The notes under the pieces: model-generated
Told to the model about the DNA's origin: nothing
Databases searched by the model: none
Seen by the model: only the letters and a program-made list of their open reading frames with translations
DNA from: Rhodospirillales bacterium
GTDB taxonomy: Bacteria > Pseudomonadota > Alphaproteobacteria > Rhodospirillales > Casp-alpha2
Direction: 5' to 3'
Assembly: GCA_017640505.1 (NCBI GenBank)
Contig: JAEPQO010000005.1
Location: forward strand, 186,001-250,000
Length of the DNA: 64,000 nucleotides
Shown: one piece after another, positions 1 through 8,103 of the stretch
How positions within the stretch are numbered: the first letter of the stretch is position 1
Layout of the letters: every line of letters starts with the position of its first letter
Made by a program: the position numbers and the translations under genes

Positions 1-715
1 TCGGTTCGAAATGACCATAGGGGTCCTCACCGCGGACCAGCGCGGCGCTGTCCCACGAACCGACAATCTGTTCCGTCTCGGGCGGCATGAAGTGCATGGA
101 AACACCGATGCGCCGATCCGGTGCGTTGTTCGGCCCCGATGCATGCGCGATCCGATAATTATGGATCGACATCTGCCCGGGTTTCAGCGGCATGTACACG
201 GACTCTTCTTCCGTCGGCTCTCTTGAGAGTTCTTGGCCACGGGTCAGCATGTTGTCTTCGTTATAGTTCTCGTCGTGCTCAAGCACGTCACCGGTGTGCG
301 ACCCGGGCAGCACCTTCATGCAGCCGGCCTCGATACTCGCAGGTGACAGCGCGACCCAGGCGGTGACCACCTTGTCACTGGAAAGCCCCCAGTACTTCGT
401 ATCCTGGTGCCAGCCGACGAACGACTTGTGATCCGCTTCCTTGATCCAGAACAGCGTGTTCCAGCACAGGATATTGGGGCCGATCAGCTGTTCGACCGGA
501 TCCAGAACCCGCGGATCGCGGATCAGGTTGTCCAGCCATTTGAAAAGCAGATGCCCCTTGGACCGCTGTCCCGGCAGCAGCTTGCCGCCGTGCTTGGCTT
601 CTTCGGCCTCGACCTGGCTACGGATATCCGCAACTTCGTCCGTTTCCAGCACGTCGAGCGGAAACAGATATCCGTCTCGATGGAACTGTTCGATTTCCGA
701 TGTCGTCAGTGTCAT
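1..715 (-). CDS. Phytanoyl-CoA dioxygenase (PhyH) family protein, 3' end cut by window edge
   Basis: Non-haem Fe(II)/2-oxoglutarate-dependent oxygenase of the PhyH fold; substrate unknown. About 238 residues are visible and there is no stop before base 1, so the C-terminus is missing. The iron-binding facial triad can be read: WHQDTKY gives H103 and D105, and the distal His is H191 in HASGPN, followed by R201/R202, the usual 2-oxoglutarate carboxylate ligand region. The start at 715 is chosen because GGGAGG lies about 7 bases upstream. It has no obvious link to the efflux genes to its right. In this family, members of this size in marine alphaproteobacteria act on small metabolites rather than phytanoyl-CoA, so the family name should not be read as a substrate. 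Confidence 0.85.
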   Translation of the reverse strand, partial: MTLTTSEIEQFHRDGYLFPLDVLETDEVADIRSQVEAEEAKHGGKLLPGQRSKGHLLFKWLDNLIRDPRVLDPVEQLIGPNILCWNTLFWIKEADHKSFVGWHQDTKYWGLSSDKVVTAWVALSPASIEAGCMKVLPGSHTGDVLEHDENYNEDNMLTRGQELSREPTEEESVYMPLKPGQMSIHNYRIAHASGPNNAPDRRIGVSMHFMPPETEQIVGSWDSAALVRGEDPYGHFEP

Positions 716-778
716 GTCGGTCCTCCCAAACCGGCCCGATTGTAAATCCACGCGCATTTTAGCGCCACCCCCAGGGGC

Positions 779-2320
779 TCAGGCGCCGGCTGCGGCCTTC
801 TTCGGGCTTGTGATGAACATGATCAGCGGGATCGCTGCGGCGGATGCCAGCGTATACATCCCGAACGCGTTCAGATAGCTGATCAGCGAGGCCTGATGCA
901 CGATTTCCTGCGACATGCGTGCCAGCCCCTCGACCGTATCCAGACTCCGTTCGCCCATCACCCACGGCATCTGCAGCATCTGGTTGAACGGCGAAATGAA
1001 CCCGGTCATGTATTCGTAGTTCATGGCCGACGACCGCACCAACTCCGTCACGGTCATGGAGATAAAGAAACTGGAACCGATGTTCCTCAGCAAATGATAC
1101 ATCGAACTGGTTTCGTCCAGGTACTTCGGATCGAGCGTCGAGAACGTCACCACCGTCAGCGGCACCCAGATGGTGCCGACGGCGAACCCCTGCACGATGC
1201 CGTTGAGCACGAATTCCATGGGCGTTGTATCGAGGCTAACCGTCATCAACCAAAGCCCGGCGATGACCTGAAATCCGAACCCGGCGGCAATCGATTTCCG
1301 TGGAAACTTCTGACCCAGGAAGCTCGCCACATAGAACGCCGCCATCGCACCGATCCCACGCGCCCCGACCACGTAACCGACGAGCGAATCCGGCAGCCCC
1401 ACGTGCTCGCGCAGCAGGCCGGGCAGGATCACCATCGGCGTGAAATTGAGCATCCCGTATATGGTCACGAGGATCAGCCCGATCGAATAGTTCTTGTTAA
1501 GCAAGAGTCTCAAGTTCAGGAACGGTTTGTCGTGCGTCAGGCTGTGCACGACGAACAGATAGAGCGCCAGTACGCCGACGAAGACCTCGACGACGATTTC
1601 CGTACTCTCGAACCAGTCGAGACGCTGTCCCCGCGACAGCGCCAGCTGAATGCAGGCGATCGACGTGGTGATCAGCAGAAATCCGGTCCATTCCAGCTTC
1701 ACCGCGAACTGCCGTCGCGTACGCGGCAGCGCCATCAGCACCCCGATCGAGGACAGCACCGCAACCGGCACCATCAGATAGAACGCGTAACGCCAAGAAT
1801 ACCATTCCGCCATCACGCCGCCGACCATCGGTCCGATGAAAGCGCCCATGACGACGCCGACCCCATATAACCCGACGACCATGCCGTGCTGATGCTTCGG
1901 AAAGATATCAAGTGTCACCGACTGACCGACCGGCGGCAGCGGCGCCCCGGCCGCACCCTGCACGATACGCCAGAAGATCAACGCCTCCAGCGACGTCGCG
2001 GCACCGCAGAAATAGGTCGCGGCCGCAAACAACATGACGCTGCCGGCGAGAAGGTTCCGCCTGCCGAAGCGGGCCGTCAGCCACCCCGTCAGCGGCGTGC
2101 ACATGGCCGTCGCCAGAATGTTGAAGGTCATGGTCCACGAAATTTCATCCGGCGTCGCCTGCATCGCGCCCTGCAACTGCGGCAGGACCGCGGCGACAAT
2201 CAGGATTGATGTGCTGTAGAGCGTAACGCTGAGGACCACCATGCCGAGGATCACATAGCGCCGCGCCGGAGACATCTCCGGCGGTGTCGGTACGGATGCG
2301 GCCCGGGCTTCAGTTGCCAT
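779..2320 (-). CDS. MFS drug efflux transporter, DHA2 (EmrB/QacA) family
   Basis: Inner-membrane proton-driven exporter of 513 residues, the normal length for 14-helix DHA2 pumps. Near the N-terminus it has the MFS motif A-like loop GWLTARFGRR and further on the antiporter motif C-like stretch GVGVVMGAFIGPMVGGV. I start it at the ATG at 2320 (MATEARAAS), because the longer frame to 2362 would run through the operator-like inverted repeat and reads like intergenic DNA. It faces away from the MarR gene and the EmrA-type adaptor gene, which together make a divergent EmrAB-type tripartite efflux set. An outer-membrane TolC partner is not in the window. Substrate cannot be told from sequence. Confidence 0.92.
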   Translation of the reverse strand: MATEARAASVPTPPEMSPARRYVILGMVVLSVTLYSTSILIVAAVLPQLQGAMQATPDEISWTMTFNILATAMCTPLTGWLTARFGRRNLLAGSVMLFAAATYFCGAATSLEALIFWRIVQGAAGAPLPPVGQSVTLDIFPKHQHGMVVGLYGVGVVMGAFIGPMVGGVMAEWYSWRYAFYLMVPVAVLSSIGVLMALPRTRRQFAVKLEWTGFLLITTSIACIQLALSRGQRLDWFESTEIVVEVFVGVLALYLFVVHSLTHDKPFLNLRLLLNKNYSIGLILVTIYGMLNFTPMVILPGLLREHVGLPDSLVGYVVGARGIGAMAAFYVASFLGQKFPRKSIAAGFGFQVIAGLWLMTVSLDTTPMEFVLNGIVQGFAVGTIWVPLTVVTFSTLDPKYLDETSSMYHLLRNIGSSFFISMTVTELVRSSAMNYEYMTGFISPFNQMLQMPWVMGERSLDTVEGLARMSQEIVHQASLISYLNAFGMYTLASAAAIPLIMFITSPKKAAAGA

Positions 2321-2334
2321 GAAAAGTAACCTTA

Positions 2335-2370
2335 TTGACAGTAAGCACTGCAATAGTAACAATGCTTACT
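2335..2370. promoter_or_regulatory. Divergent promoter region with inverted repeat, candidate MarR operator
   Basis: Between the divergent MFS and marR starts lies a perfect inverted repeat AGTAAGCA (2340-2347) and TGCTTACT (2363-2370) with a 15-base spacer. A TTGACA -35-like hexamer (2335-2340) touches the left arm and AACAAT (2358-2363) sits 17 bases on, so a bound dimer would cover a rightward promoter. MarR repressors typically bind such palindromes between themselves and a divergent pump. The repeat is seen; its use as operator is inferred. Confidence 0.5.
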
Positions 2371-2393
2371 ATTATTGGCGAGGCCTTATTGCG

Positions 2394-2894
2394 ATGAGCA
2401 AACCTGAAATGATGCCGGTCTCAGAGGGACGTTATCTGGCGTTCCTGATCATGGAGGCTGCACGCCTGCAACGAACGGTGTTCGATCGCAGGGTGCGGAA
2501 AATCGGATTCACGCGTACGCAGTGGCTCGCATTGCGCCGCGTCGGCGACCAGCCCGGCGTCAGCCAATCGGAACTGGCGGAACTGCTCGAGGTCGAAAAG
2601 GCCTCCGCCGGCCGCCTGATCGACAAGCTGGAAGCGTTCGGCTGGCTGGAGCGTCGTCAGGACGAAACTGATCGCCGCATCAAACGGGTCTACCTCACGG
2701 ATCTCGGCCGGCGCATCCATCGCGACGTCACACCGATTGCCGAAGCCATGGTGGAAGAAGAACTCAGCGGCCTCAGCCGCGAGGAACGTGACCTGCTGAC
2801 CGATCTGCTGCTCACCGTGAAGCAGCGATTGCAGGACATGGCCGCCGACGCCGATGAAATTGAGCTGAAAGAACTCGAAAAAGAAAATGCCTGA
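2394..2894 (+). CDS. MarR family transcriptional regulator
   Basis: Winged-helix DNA-binding dimer of 166 residues, typical MarR length. The recognition part QSELAELLEVEKASAGRLIDKL and the wing with RRQDETDRRIKRVYLT (the conserved DxRxxxVxLT signature) are plain. Start at 2394 (MSKPEMM) is chosen over the in-frame ATG at 2319, because the upstream residues are low quality and would cross the divergent promoter; GAGG precedes 2394. Its last codons overlap the EmrA-type gene by 8 bases (start 2887, stop 2892-2894), so regulator and adaptor are co-transcribed. By family knowledge it likely represses both directions and is released by the toxic substrate of the pump. Confidence 0.9.
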   Translation: MSKPEMMPVSEGRYLAFLIMEAARLQRTVFDRRVRKIGFTRTQWLALRRVGDQPGVSQSELAELLEVEKASAGRLIDKLEAFGWLERRQDETDRRIKRVYLTDLGRRIHRDVTPIAEAMVEEELSGLSREERDLLTDLLLTVKQRLQDMAADADEIELKELEKENA

Positions 2895-4008
2895 CGACAT
2901 CTCCATGGCCAGTGCCGAGGCACCGGAAAAACCGATAAAACGCATGCGTGTTCGGCGGTTCCTGCTGCGCCTTGTGCTGCTGATTGCCGTCCCGGCGATC
3001 GCCATCGCGGGCGCCGTCGGCTACTGGCTGCACAGCGCCCGCTACGTATCGACGGAGAACGCATACGTCAAAACCAATATCGCCAAGATCGCGGCAGAAG
3101 TTTCGGGCCGCGCCGTCGAGGTCAACGCCGCTGCGCACCAGGTCGTGAAAAAAGGCGACGTTCTTGTACGGATTGATCCCCAGCCCTTCGAACTCGCCGT
3201 CAAGCATGCCGAGGCCGAACTGGATGCGTCGCGGCGCGAAATCGAAACGCTTATTGCGGAGTTGCGTGAAGCCGGGATCGAACTGCAGGAAGCCCGCGGC
3301 CGCGCCGCTTATTTCCGCAAACGGTTTGAACGCCAGGTCGAGCTTGCGGCACAGGGCATTACGGCCAAGACGCGCCGCGATGAGCTTGAGAACGATGCCG
3401 ATGCCGCCGATGACCGTGTCTCGATCGCGCGTCAGAAAATACAACGTCTCATGGCATCGCTCGGCGGTGGCGCCGAACGGCCAATCGACGAGCACCCGCT
3501 GGTTCGCGCCAAGCAGGCGGCACTGGAACAGGCCAGGCTGGATCTGACACATACCGTAATCCGCGCGCCGGCGAACGGTACTGTCGTCACCGTGCCGCTG
3601 GTACCGGGCGAACAAATCACGGCCGCCGAGCCGCTGTTTGCGATCGTCACCGACACCGCCCCCTGGGTCGATGCGAACTTCAAGGAAACCGAACTGACGT
3701 ATGTCGAGGTCGGCCAGTCGGCAAAAATCGTCCTCGACATCTATCCCGAGTACACTTGGGAAGCTGAGGTCAAGAGCATCTCCCCCGCGACGGGTGCGGA
3801 GTTTTCGATCCTGCCGCCGCAAAACGCTTCCGGAAACTGGGTCAAGGTGGTGCAACGCCTCCCCGTCCGTCTCCAGCTGAAACCGATTGGCGATGCACCG
3901 CCGCTGCGCGCCGGCATGACGGCGACGGCGACGATCGATACCGGGCGGCAGCGCTCGCTTTCGGATATCTTCGATGGGATCACGGCGCTGGCCAAGACCT
4001 CGGAATAG
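2887..4008 (+). CDS. HlyD/EmrA-type membrane fusion protein
   Basis: Periplasmic adaptor of 373 residues anchored by one N-terminal helix (residues about 24-44, LRLVLLIAVPAIAIAGAVGYW). Then comes the classic ENAYVKTN lipoyl/barrel-sandwich entry, a long helical hairpin (about residues 100-190), and the second half with TVIRAPANGTVV and VDANFKETEL, both hallmarks of EmrA. It would join the MFS pump encoded on the opposite strand to an outer-membrane channel. It overlaps the end of marR by 8 bases. The sequence up to 4262 after its stop has no gene; it contains AT-rich DNA just before the next operon, without a promoter I can call with confidence. Confidence 0.92.
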   Translation: MPDDISMASAEAPEKPIKRMRVRRFLLRLVLLIAVPAIAIAGAVGYWLHSARYVSTENAYVKTNIAKIAAEVSGRAVEVNAAAHQVVKKGDVLVRIDPQPFELAVKHAEAELDASRREIETLIAELREAGIELQEARGRAAYFRKRFERQVELAAQGITAKTRRDELENDADAADDRVSIARQKIQRLMASLGGGAERPIDEHPLVRAKQAALEQARLDLTHTVIRAPANGTVVTVPLVPGEQITAAEPLFAIVTDTAPWVDANFKETELTYVEVGQSAKIVLDIYPEYTWEAEVKSISPATGAEFSILPPQNASGNWVKVVQRLPVRLQLKPIGDAPPLRAGMTATATIDTGRQRSLSDIFDGITALAKTSE

Positions 4009-4262
4009 CCGCCCACCCGGCGCCTTGCTGGAAGAAAACCAATCCTTTTGCCATTGATGGCCGCGCATTCGGAAAAGTCACAACATGCCCGGCGTTGACC
4101 GGATTGCGTGCTGCACAGGCTCGTCCACAGTCCATAAGCGCACATAGAGTCGCAAACGGAACAATTTAAAGTCGATATTTTTACAAGACTGGGGATCTGT
4201 GTAAGACTGTTACCTGAAAAGACATTCAAAAGACTCAATTTTCCACGACAGGAGGAGAAATC

Positions 4263-5870
4263 ATGCCGGAGACATCAAATCCTGAATTGCTAGCTCGATT
4301 AGCTGCGGAGGTGCGTCTCGGACGCTTGGGCCGCCGCGAATTCATGAGCCTGGCAATTGCAGCAGGTGTCGGTACAACGATGGCGTCCAGCGTCTGGACG
4401 TCGAATGCGTTCGCCGCACCGAAGAAAGGCGGCACGTTCCGCCTCGGTATGCACGACGGGAACACATCCGATACCCACGATCCGGGAACCTATCTCAGCT
4501 TCTCGATGATCCAGTTGGCGCATACGTATCGCAGCTACCTGACGATGATCACGCCGACCAACGAACTTGGTCCGGACATCGCGGAGTCCTGGGAAGCGAC
4601 CCCGGACGCCAAGAACTGGACATTCAAAATCGTCAAGGGCGCAACCTTCCACAATGGCAAGGAAGTCACCGCTGACGACGTCATCGCGTCGATGAACCAC
4701 CACCGCGGCGAAGACAGCACGTCTGCCGCGACGGCGCTTCTGAAGGACGTTAACGACATCACCAAGGACGATAAGCACACGGTCACGTTCAAGCTTGCCA
4801 CCGGCAACGCCGATCTGCCGTGGCTGATGACCGACTATCACTTGGCGATCTGCCCGGCCAACTCGGACGGTTCGATCGACTGGCAAAGCGGCCTTGGTAC
4901 GGGTCCGTACAAGATCACCAATCACGAGTTCGGCGTGAGCACCCAATTGGTACGTCACGATGGGTGGCATGGCGAAGGCGCTTACTTCGACGAAGCCGAA
5001 ATGATCGTTCTTAACGACCCGAACGCGCGTCAGACGGCGCTCGTCACGGGCGAAGTGGACGCGGTCACGCAGCTTGAACTTAAAACGCTGTCGCTTCTGA
5101 AGCGGAACGCCAACATCGAGATCGACAACGTGCCGAGCGCGGCGGCGATTTCCATGCCGATGTTCTGCGATCAGGCACCGTTCGATGACGTCAACGTCCG
5201 CAATGCCCTTAAGCTCGCCATGGACCGTGAGGATATCATTAAGAAGATCGCCTTCGGGACGGCCATTCCGGGCAACGATTTCCACGTTGCGCCGAACATG
5301 CCCTATCACCCGGACGACATCCCGCAACGGACGTACGATCCGGATAAGGCGAAGTCACTGCTCAAGAAAGCCGGCGCGGAAGGCCTCAGTGTCAATCTTT
5401 CGGTTGCAGACAGCGTCTATTCCGGTGCCGTCGACATGTGCGTGCTCTATGCCGAACACGCCAAGAAGGCCGGTATCGACATCAATGTCGTGCGTGAGCC
5501 GAACGACGGTTACTACTCCGACGTCTGGCTCAAGAAGCCGTTCTGCATGGTGCAGTGGGGCGCGCGTCCGACGCCGGACGTCATGTTCAGCCTCGCCTAC
5601 AAGGACGATGCGGACTGGAACGAAAGCCACTGGAAGAACCCGCGGTTCAACGAACTGCTGCGGGCGGCCAAGGCCGAACTCGACCAGGAAAAGCGTGCGG
5701 CGCAGTACAAGGAAATGTGCCAGCTTGCACGTGACGACGGCGGGACCATCATCCCGATGTTCACCAACTTCGTGTACGCCCGTAACAAGAAAGTCCAGCA
5801 CGGCCCGAACCTGGCCGCCAGCTGGCAGTGCGACGGCGCACGCGCGGTTAGCCGCTGGTGGTTCGCTTAA
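4263..5870 (+). CDS. ABC transporter substrate-binding protein, family 5 (peptide/nickel type), Tat signal
   Basis: Periplasmic solute-binding protein of 535 residues, SBP_bac_5 family. The N-terminus holds a twin-arginine type motif, GRREFM (about residues 22-27), followed by a hydrophobic stretch and SNAFA cleavage site, suggesting folded export through Tat. Family features include AESWEATPDAKNWTFKI, GATFHNGKEVTADDV and the lobe-two stretch FDDVNVRNALKLAMDR. A strong AGGAGG lies 8 bases before the ATG. It is the first gene of an operon with two permeases and a fused ATPase. The ligand may be a peptide, opine or similar amine; sequence alone does not decide. Confidence 0.93.
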   Translation: MPETSNPELLARLAAEVRLGRLGRREFMSLAIAAGVGTTMASSVWTSNAFAAPKKGGTFRLGMHDGNTSDTHDPGTYLSFSMIQLAHTYRSYLTMITPTNELGPDIAESWEATPDAKNWTFKIVKGATFHNGKEVTADDVIASMNHHRGEDSTSAATALLKDVNDITKDDKHTVTFKLATGNADLPWLMTDYHLAICPANSDGSIDWQSGLGTGPYKITNHEFGVSTQLVRHDGWHGEGAYFDEAEMIVLNDPNARQTALVTGEVDAVTQLELKTLSLLKRNANIEIDNVPSAAAISMPMFCDQAPFDDVNVRNALKLAMDREDIIKKIAFGTAIPGNDFHVAPNMPYHPDDIPQRTYDPDKAKSLLKKAGAEGLSVNLSVADSVYSGAVDMCVLYAEHAKKAGIDINVVREPNDGYYSDVWLKKPFCMVQWGARPTPDVMFSLAYKDDADWNESHWKNPRFNELLRAAKAELDQEKRAAQYKEMCQLARDDGGTIIPMFTNFVYARNKKVQHGPNLAASWQCDGARAVSRWWFA

Positions 5871-5909
5871 TCGCGATGCCACATACGGCAACGGCATGAT
5901 CAGCATGGT

Positions 5910-5937
5910 GCGGAACCCGGCACGTCCGGGCTTCCGC
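5910..5937 (+). promoter_or_regulatory. Intercistronic stem-loop after the binding-protein gene
   Basis: GCGGAACCCGG (5910-5920) pairs with CCGGGCTTCCGC (5926-5937) around a 5-base loop with one bulge. There is no T-run, so it is not a simple terminator. Stem-loops in this position between a binding-protein gene and its permease genes usually protect the upstream mRNA and keep the binding protein in excess. The hairpin is seen; the role is inferred. Confidence 0.4.
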
Positions 5938-6063
5938 ACCGTCGCCGTTTGCCGCATTCGGCCACAATAACGGGGAGAGGCATAAGGGAAAGAACGCCGG
6001 CAACAGGCGCATACCCTGCCTATACCGATCGCGTATCGGAAGAATTCACAAGGGGATTAGGTT

Positions 6064-7020
6064 ATGAGCGATGTAGTCAGCATCGTGCTCAAAAGGTTGG
6101 GACTGGGGTTGATCACGCTCTTCGTCATCTCGGTCATCATCTTTTTGGCCGTTGAGATGCTGCCGGGCGATATTGCCCAGGCGGTTCTCGGCCAGGGCGC
6201 GACGGAAGAAAACGTTGCCGCGTTGCGTAAGCAACTCGGTCTCGATCAACCGGCACCGATCCGGTATCTCGATTGGCTTGCGGGCGCGGTTGTCGGCGAT
6301 TTCGGCGTCTCTCTGGTGACCCAGTCACCGGTCGGCGAAGTCATCGGACCAAGGTTTGCAAACACGCTTTTCCTGGCATGTTATGCAGCGGCTATTGCCG
6401 TACCCGTCGCAATTATTCTGGGTGTCATCGTCGCATTACTTCGCAACACCCTGTTCGACAGGGTTGCCAACGTCATGGCGCTGACATCGATCTCCTCACC
6501 GGAGTTCTTCCTCGGCTACGTCCTGATTCTCTATCTCAGCGTCAAAACCGGCATGTTTCCATCGATTGCGAAGCTGAGTCCGGACATGACGTTCTTTGAA
6601 TTGCTTAATCGAACATTCCTGCCTGCATTGACGATGGTGCTGGTCGTTGTCGCGCACATGATGCGCATGACACGCGCCGCCATCATCAACCTGTTGTCTT
6701 CGCCCTACATCGAAATGGCGCGTCTCAAGGGCGTGCCGGCGTGGCGGGTCATCATCAAACACGCACTTCCAAACGCTTGGGCGCCGATCATCAACGTCGT
6801 CGCGCTCAACCTCGCCTATCTGATCACCGGCGTGGTGCTGGTCGAAGTGGTGTTCGTTTACCCGGGCATCGGCCAGTTGCTGGTCGACAGCGTCACCAAG
6901 CGCGATTTCACCGTTGTGCAGGCCTGCTGCCTGATCTTTGCGGCAACCTTCATCCTCTTGAACCTCGCGGCGGACGTGTTGGCGATCATCACCAACCCGC
7001 GTCTGCGCTACAAGAAGTGA
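6064..7020 (+). CDS. ABC transporter permease, DppB/OppB type
   Basis: Inner-membrane permease of 318 residues, normal for the DppB family. The first helix (LGLGLITLFVISVIIFLAVEMLPGD) has the family ending, followed by the periplasmic LRKQLGLDQPAPIRYLDWL signature. The cytoplasmic EAA loop reads EMARLKGVPAWRVIIKHALPNA and docks the ATPase. AAGGGG precedes the start. It lies 193 bases after the binding protein and 10 bases before the second permease gene. Confidence 0.93.
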   Translation: MSDVVSIVLKRLGLGLITLFVISVIIFLAVEMLPGDIAQAVLGQGATEENVAALRKQLGLDQPAPIRYLDWLAGAVVGDFGVSLVTQSPVGEVIGPRFANTLFLACYAAAIAVPVAIILGVIVALLRNTLFDRVANVMALTSISSPEFFLGYVLILYLSVKTGMFPSIAKLSPDMTFFELLNRTFLPALTMVLVVVAHMMRMTRAAIINLLSSPYIEMARLKGVPAWRVIIKHALPNAWAPIINVVALNLAYLITGVVLVEVVFVYPGIGQLLVDSVTKRDFTVVQACCLIFAATFILLNLAADVLAIITNPRLRYKK

Positions 7021-7030
7021 GGACAGGATC

Positions 7031-8098
7031 ATGGCATTGAATTATTTCGTCATCGGATATTACGCGCTGCTGATTGGTGCTTCCTGCATGACCGCGCACT
7101 ACAACATGCGCGGTGCATTCCTGGCCCTGTTCTCGCTGACCCTTGCCTCGTTCGTGATGGGGATCATCGGCGGCGAGCCGGCGTTGTGGAGCGTCACCGT
7201 CGGCGCCGGCGTCATCGCGCTTTGCGCGGGGACGGCCTTTGCATTCAGGGAGTTCCTTTCGATTATCCTCCCGCATGAAGGCGCCAAGGCCATGCGTTCC
7301 GCGCCGCTGACCGCCAGTTTCGGTCTGTTCGTGATTGGAACGTATGCGATCGCGGGTATTTTCGCACCGATCATCGCACCGTTCGGCGAAGCTGAAGTTA
7401 TCGCCCAGGCTTTCGAACCCGCGAACGAAGAAATGCTCCTCGGCGCGGACCAGCTTGGACGCGATCTGTTCAGTCGCCTTGTCTATGGCGCACGAAACAC
7501 CGTCGGCCTGGCGTTGGTTGCAACGATTGCTGCGTTTGTCATGGGAGCCCTTGCCGGGCTTCTCGCGGCCACCGTCGGCGGCTGGTTCGATCAGTTCATG
7601 GGCCGGTTCGCGGACGTGATCATGTCGATCCCGTCGCTGATCTTTGCGCTGCTGATGCTGTCGATCTTCGGCACCAATCTGTTCGTTCTCGTGATCATCG
7701 TGGCGATCATCTATTCACCGCGGGTGTTCCGCCTGACCCGTGCGGTCGCCGGCAACATCGTGGTGATGGATTACATCGAGGCGGCGAAACTCCGCGGCGA
7801 GGGTCTCTGGTACCTGATCCGACGTGAGATCCTGCCGAACTCCACCGCGCCGCTGATCGCCGAGTTCGGGCTCGAGTTCTGCTTCGTCTTCCTGCTGGTC
7901 GCGGGGCTCTCGTTCCTTGGCCTCGGCATCCAGCCGCCCACGGCGGACTGGGGCTCGATGGTGCGCGAGAACGCCACCCTGATTTCATTTGGTGAAATCA
8001 CGCCGCTGATCCCGGCAGGTGCAATTGCCCTGCTGACGGTCTCCGTCAACTTCGTCGTCGACTGGATGCTTTACCGGTCGTCGGGTCTTAAGGAGTAA
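7031..8098 (+). CDS. ABC transporter permease, DppC/OppC type, with extended N-terminus
   Basis: Second permease of the importer, 355 residues. The core from about residue 90 is a normal DppC: the family entry LLGADQLGRDLFSRLVYGARN and the EAA loop YIEAAKLRGEGLWYLIRREILPN are clear. The first ~75 residues are extra: three further hydrophobic segments before the usual first DppC helix, so the protein is longer than the common ~290-300 residues. The extension begins right after GAGG and is well translated in frame, so I keep it. It is followed by only 5 bases before the ATPase, whose ribosome site overlaps this stop. Confidence 0.92.
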   Translation: MALNYFVIGYYALLIGASCMTAHYNMRGAFLALFSLTLASFVMGIIGGEPALWSVTVGAGVIALCAGTAFAFREFLSIILPHEGAKAMRSAPLTASFGLFVIGTYAIAGIFAPIIAPFGEAEVIAQAFEPANEEMLLGADQLGRDLFSRLVYGARNTVGLALVATIAAFVMGALAGLLAATVGGWFDQFMGRFADVIMSIPSLIFALLMLSIFGTNLFVLVIIVAIIYSPRVFRLTRAVAGNIVVMDYIEAAKLRGEGLWYLIRREILPNSTAPLIAEFGLEFCFVFLLVAGLSFLGLGIQPPTADWGSMVRENATLISFGEITPLIPAGAIALLTVSVNFVVDWMLYRSSGLKE

Positions 8099-8103
8099 GC
8101 GAC

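Noticed and set aside
2812-4068. 418-codon minus-strand frame over the EmrA-type gene
   Set aside because: Antisense to a clear membrane fusion protein; no recognisable domains.
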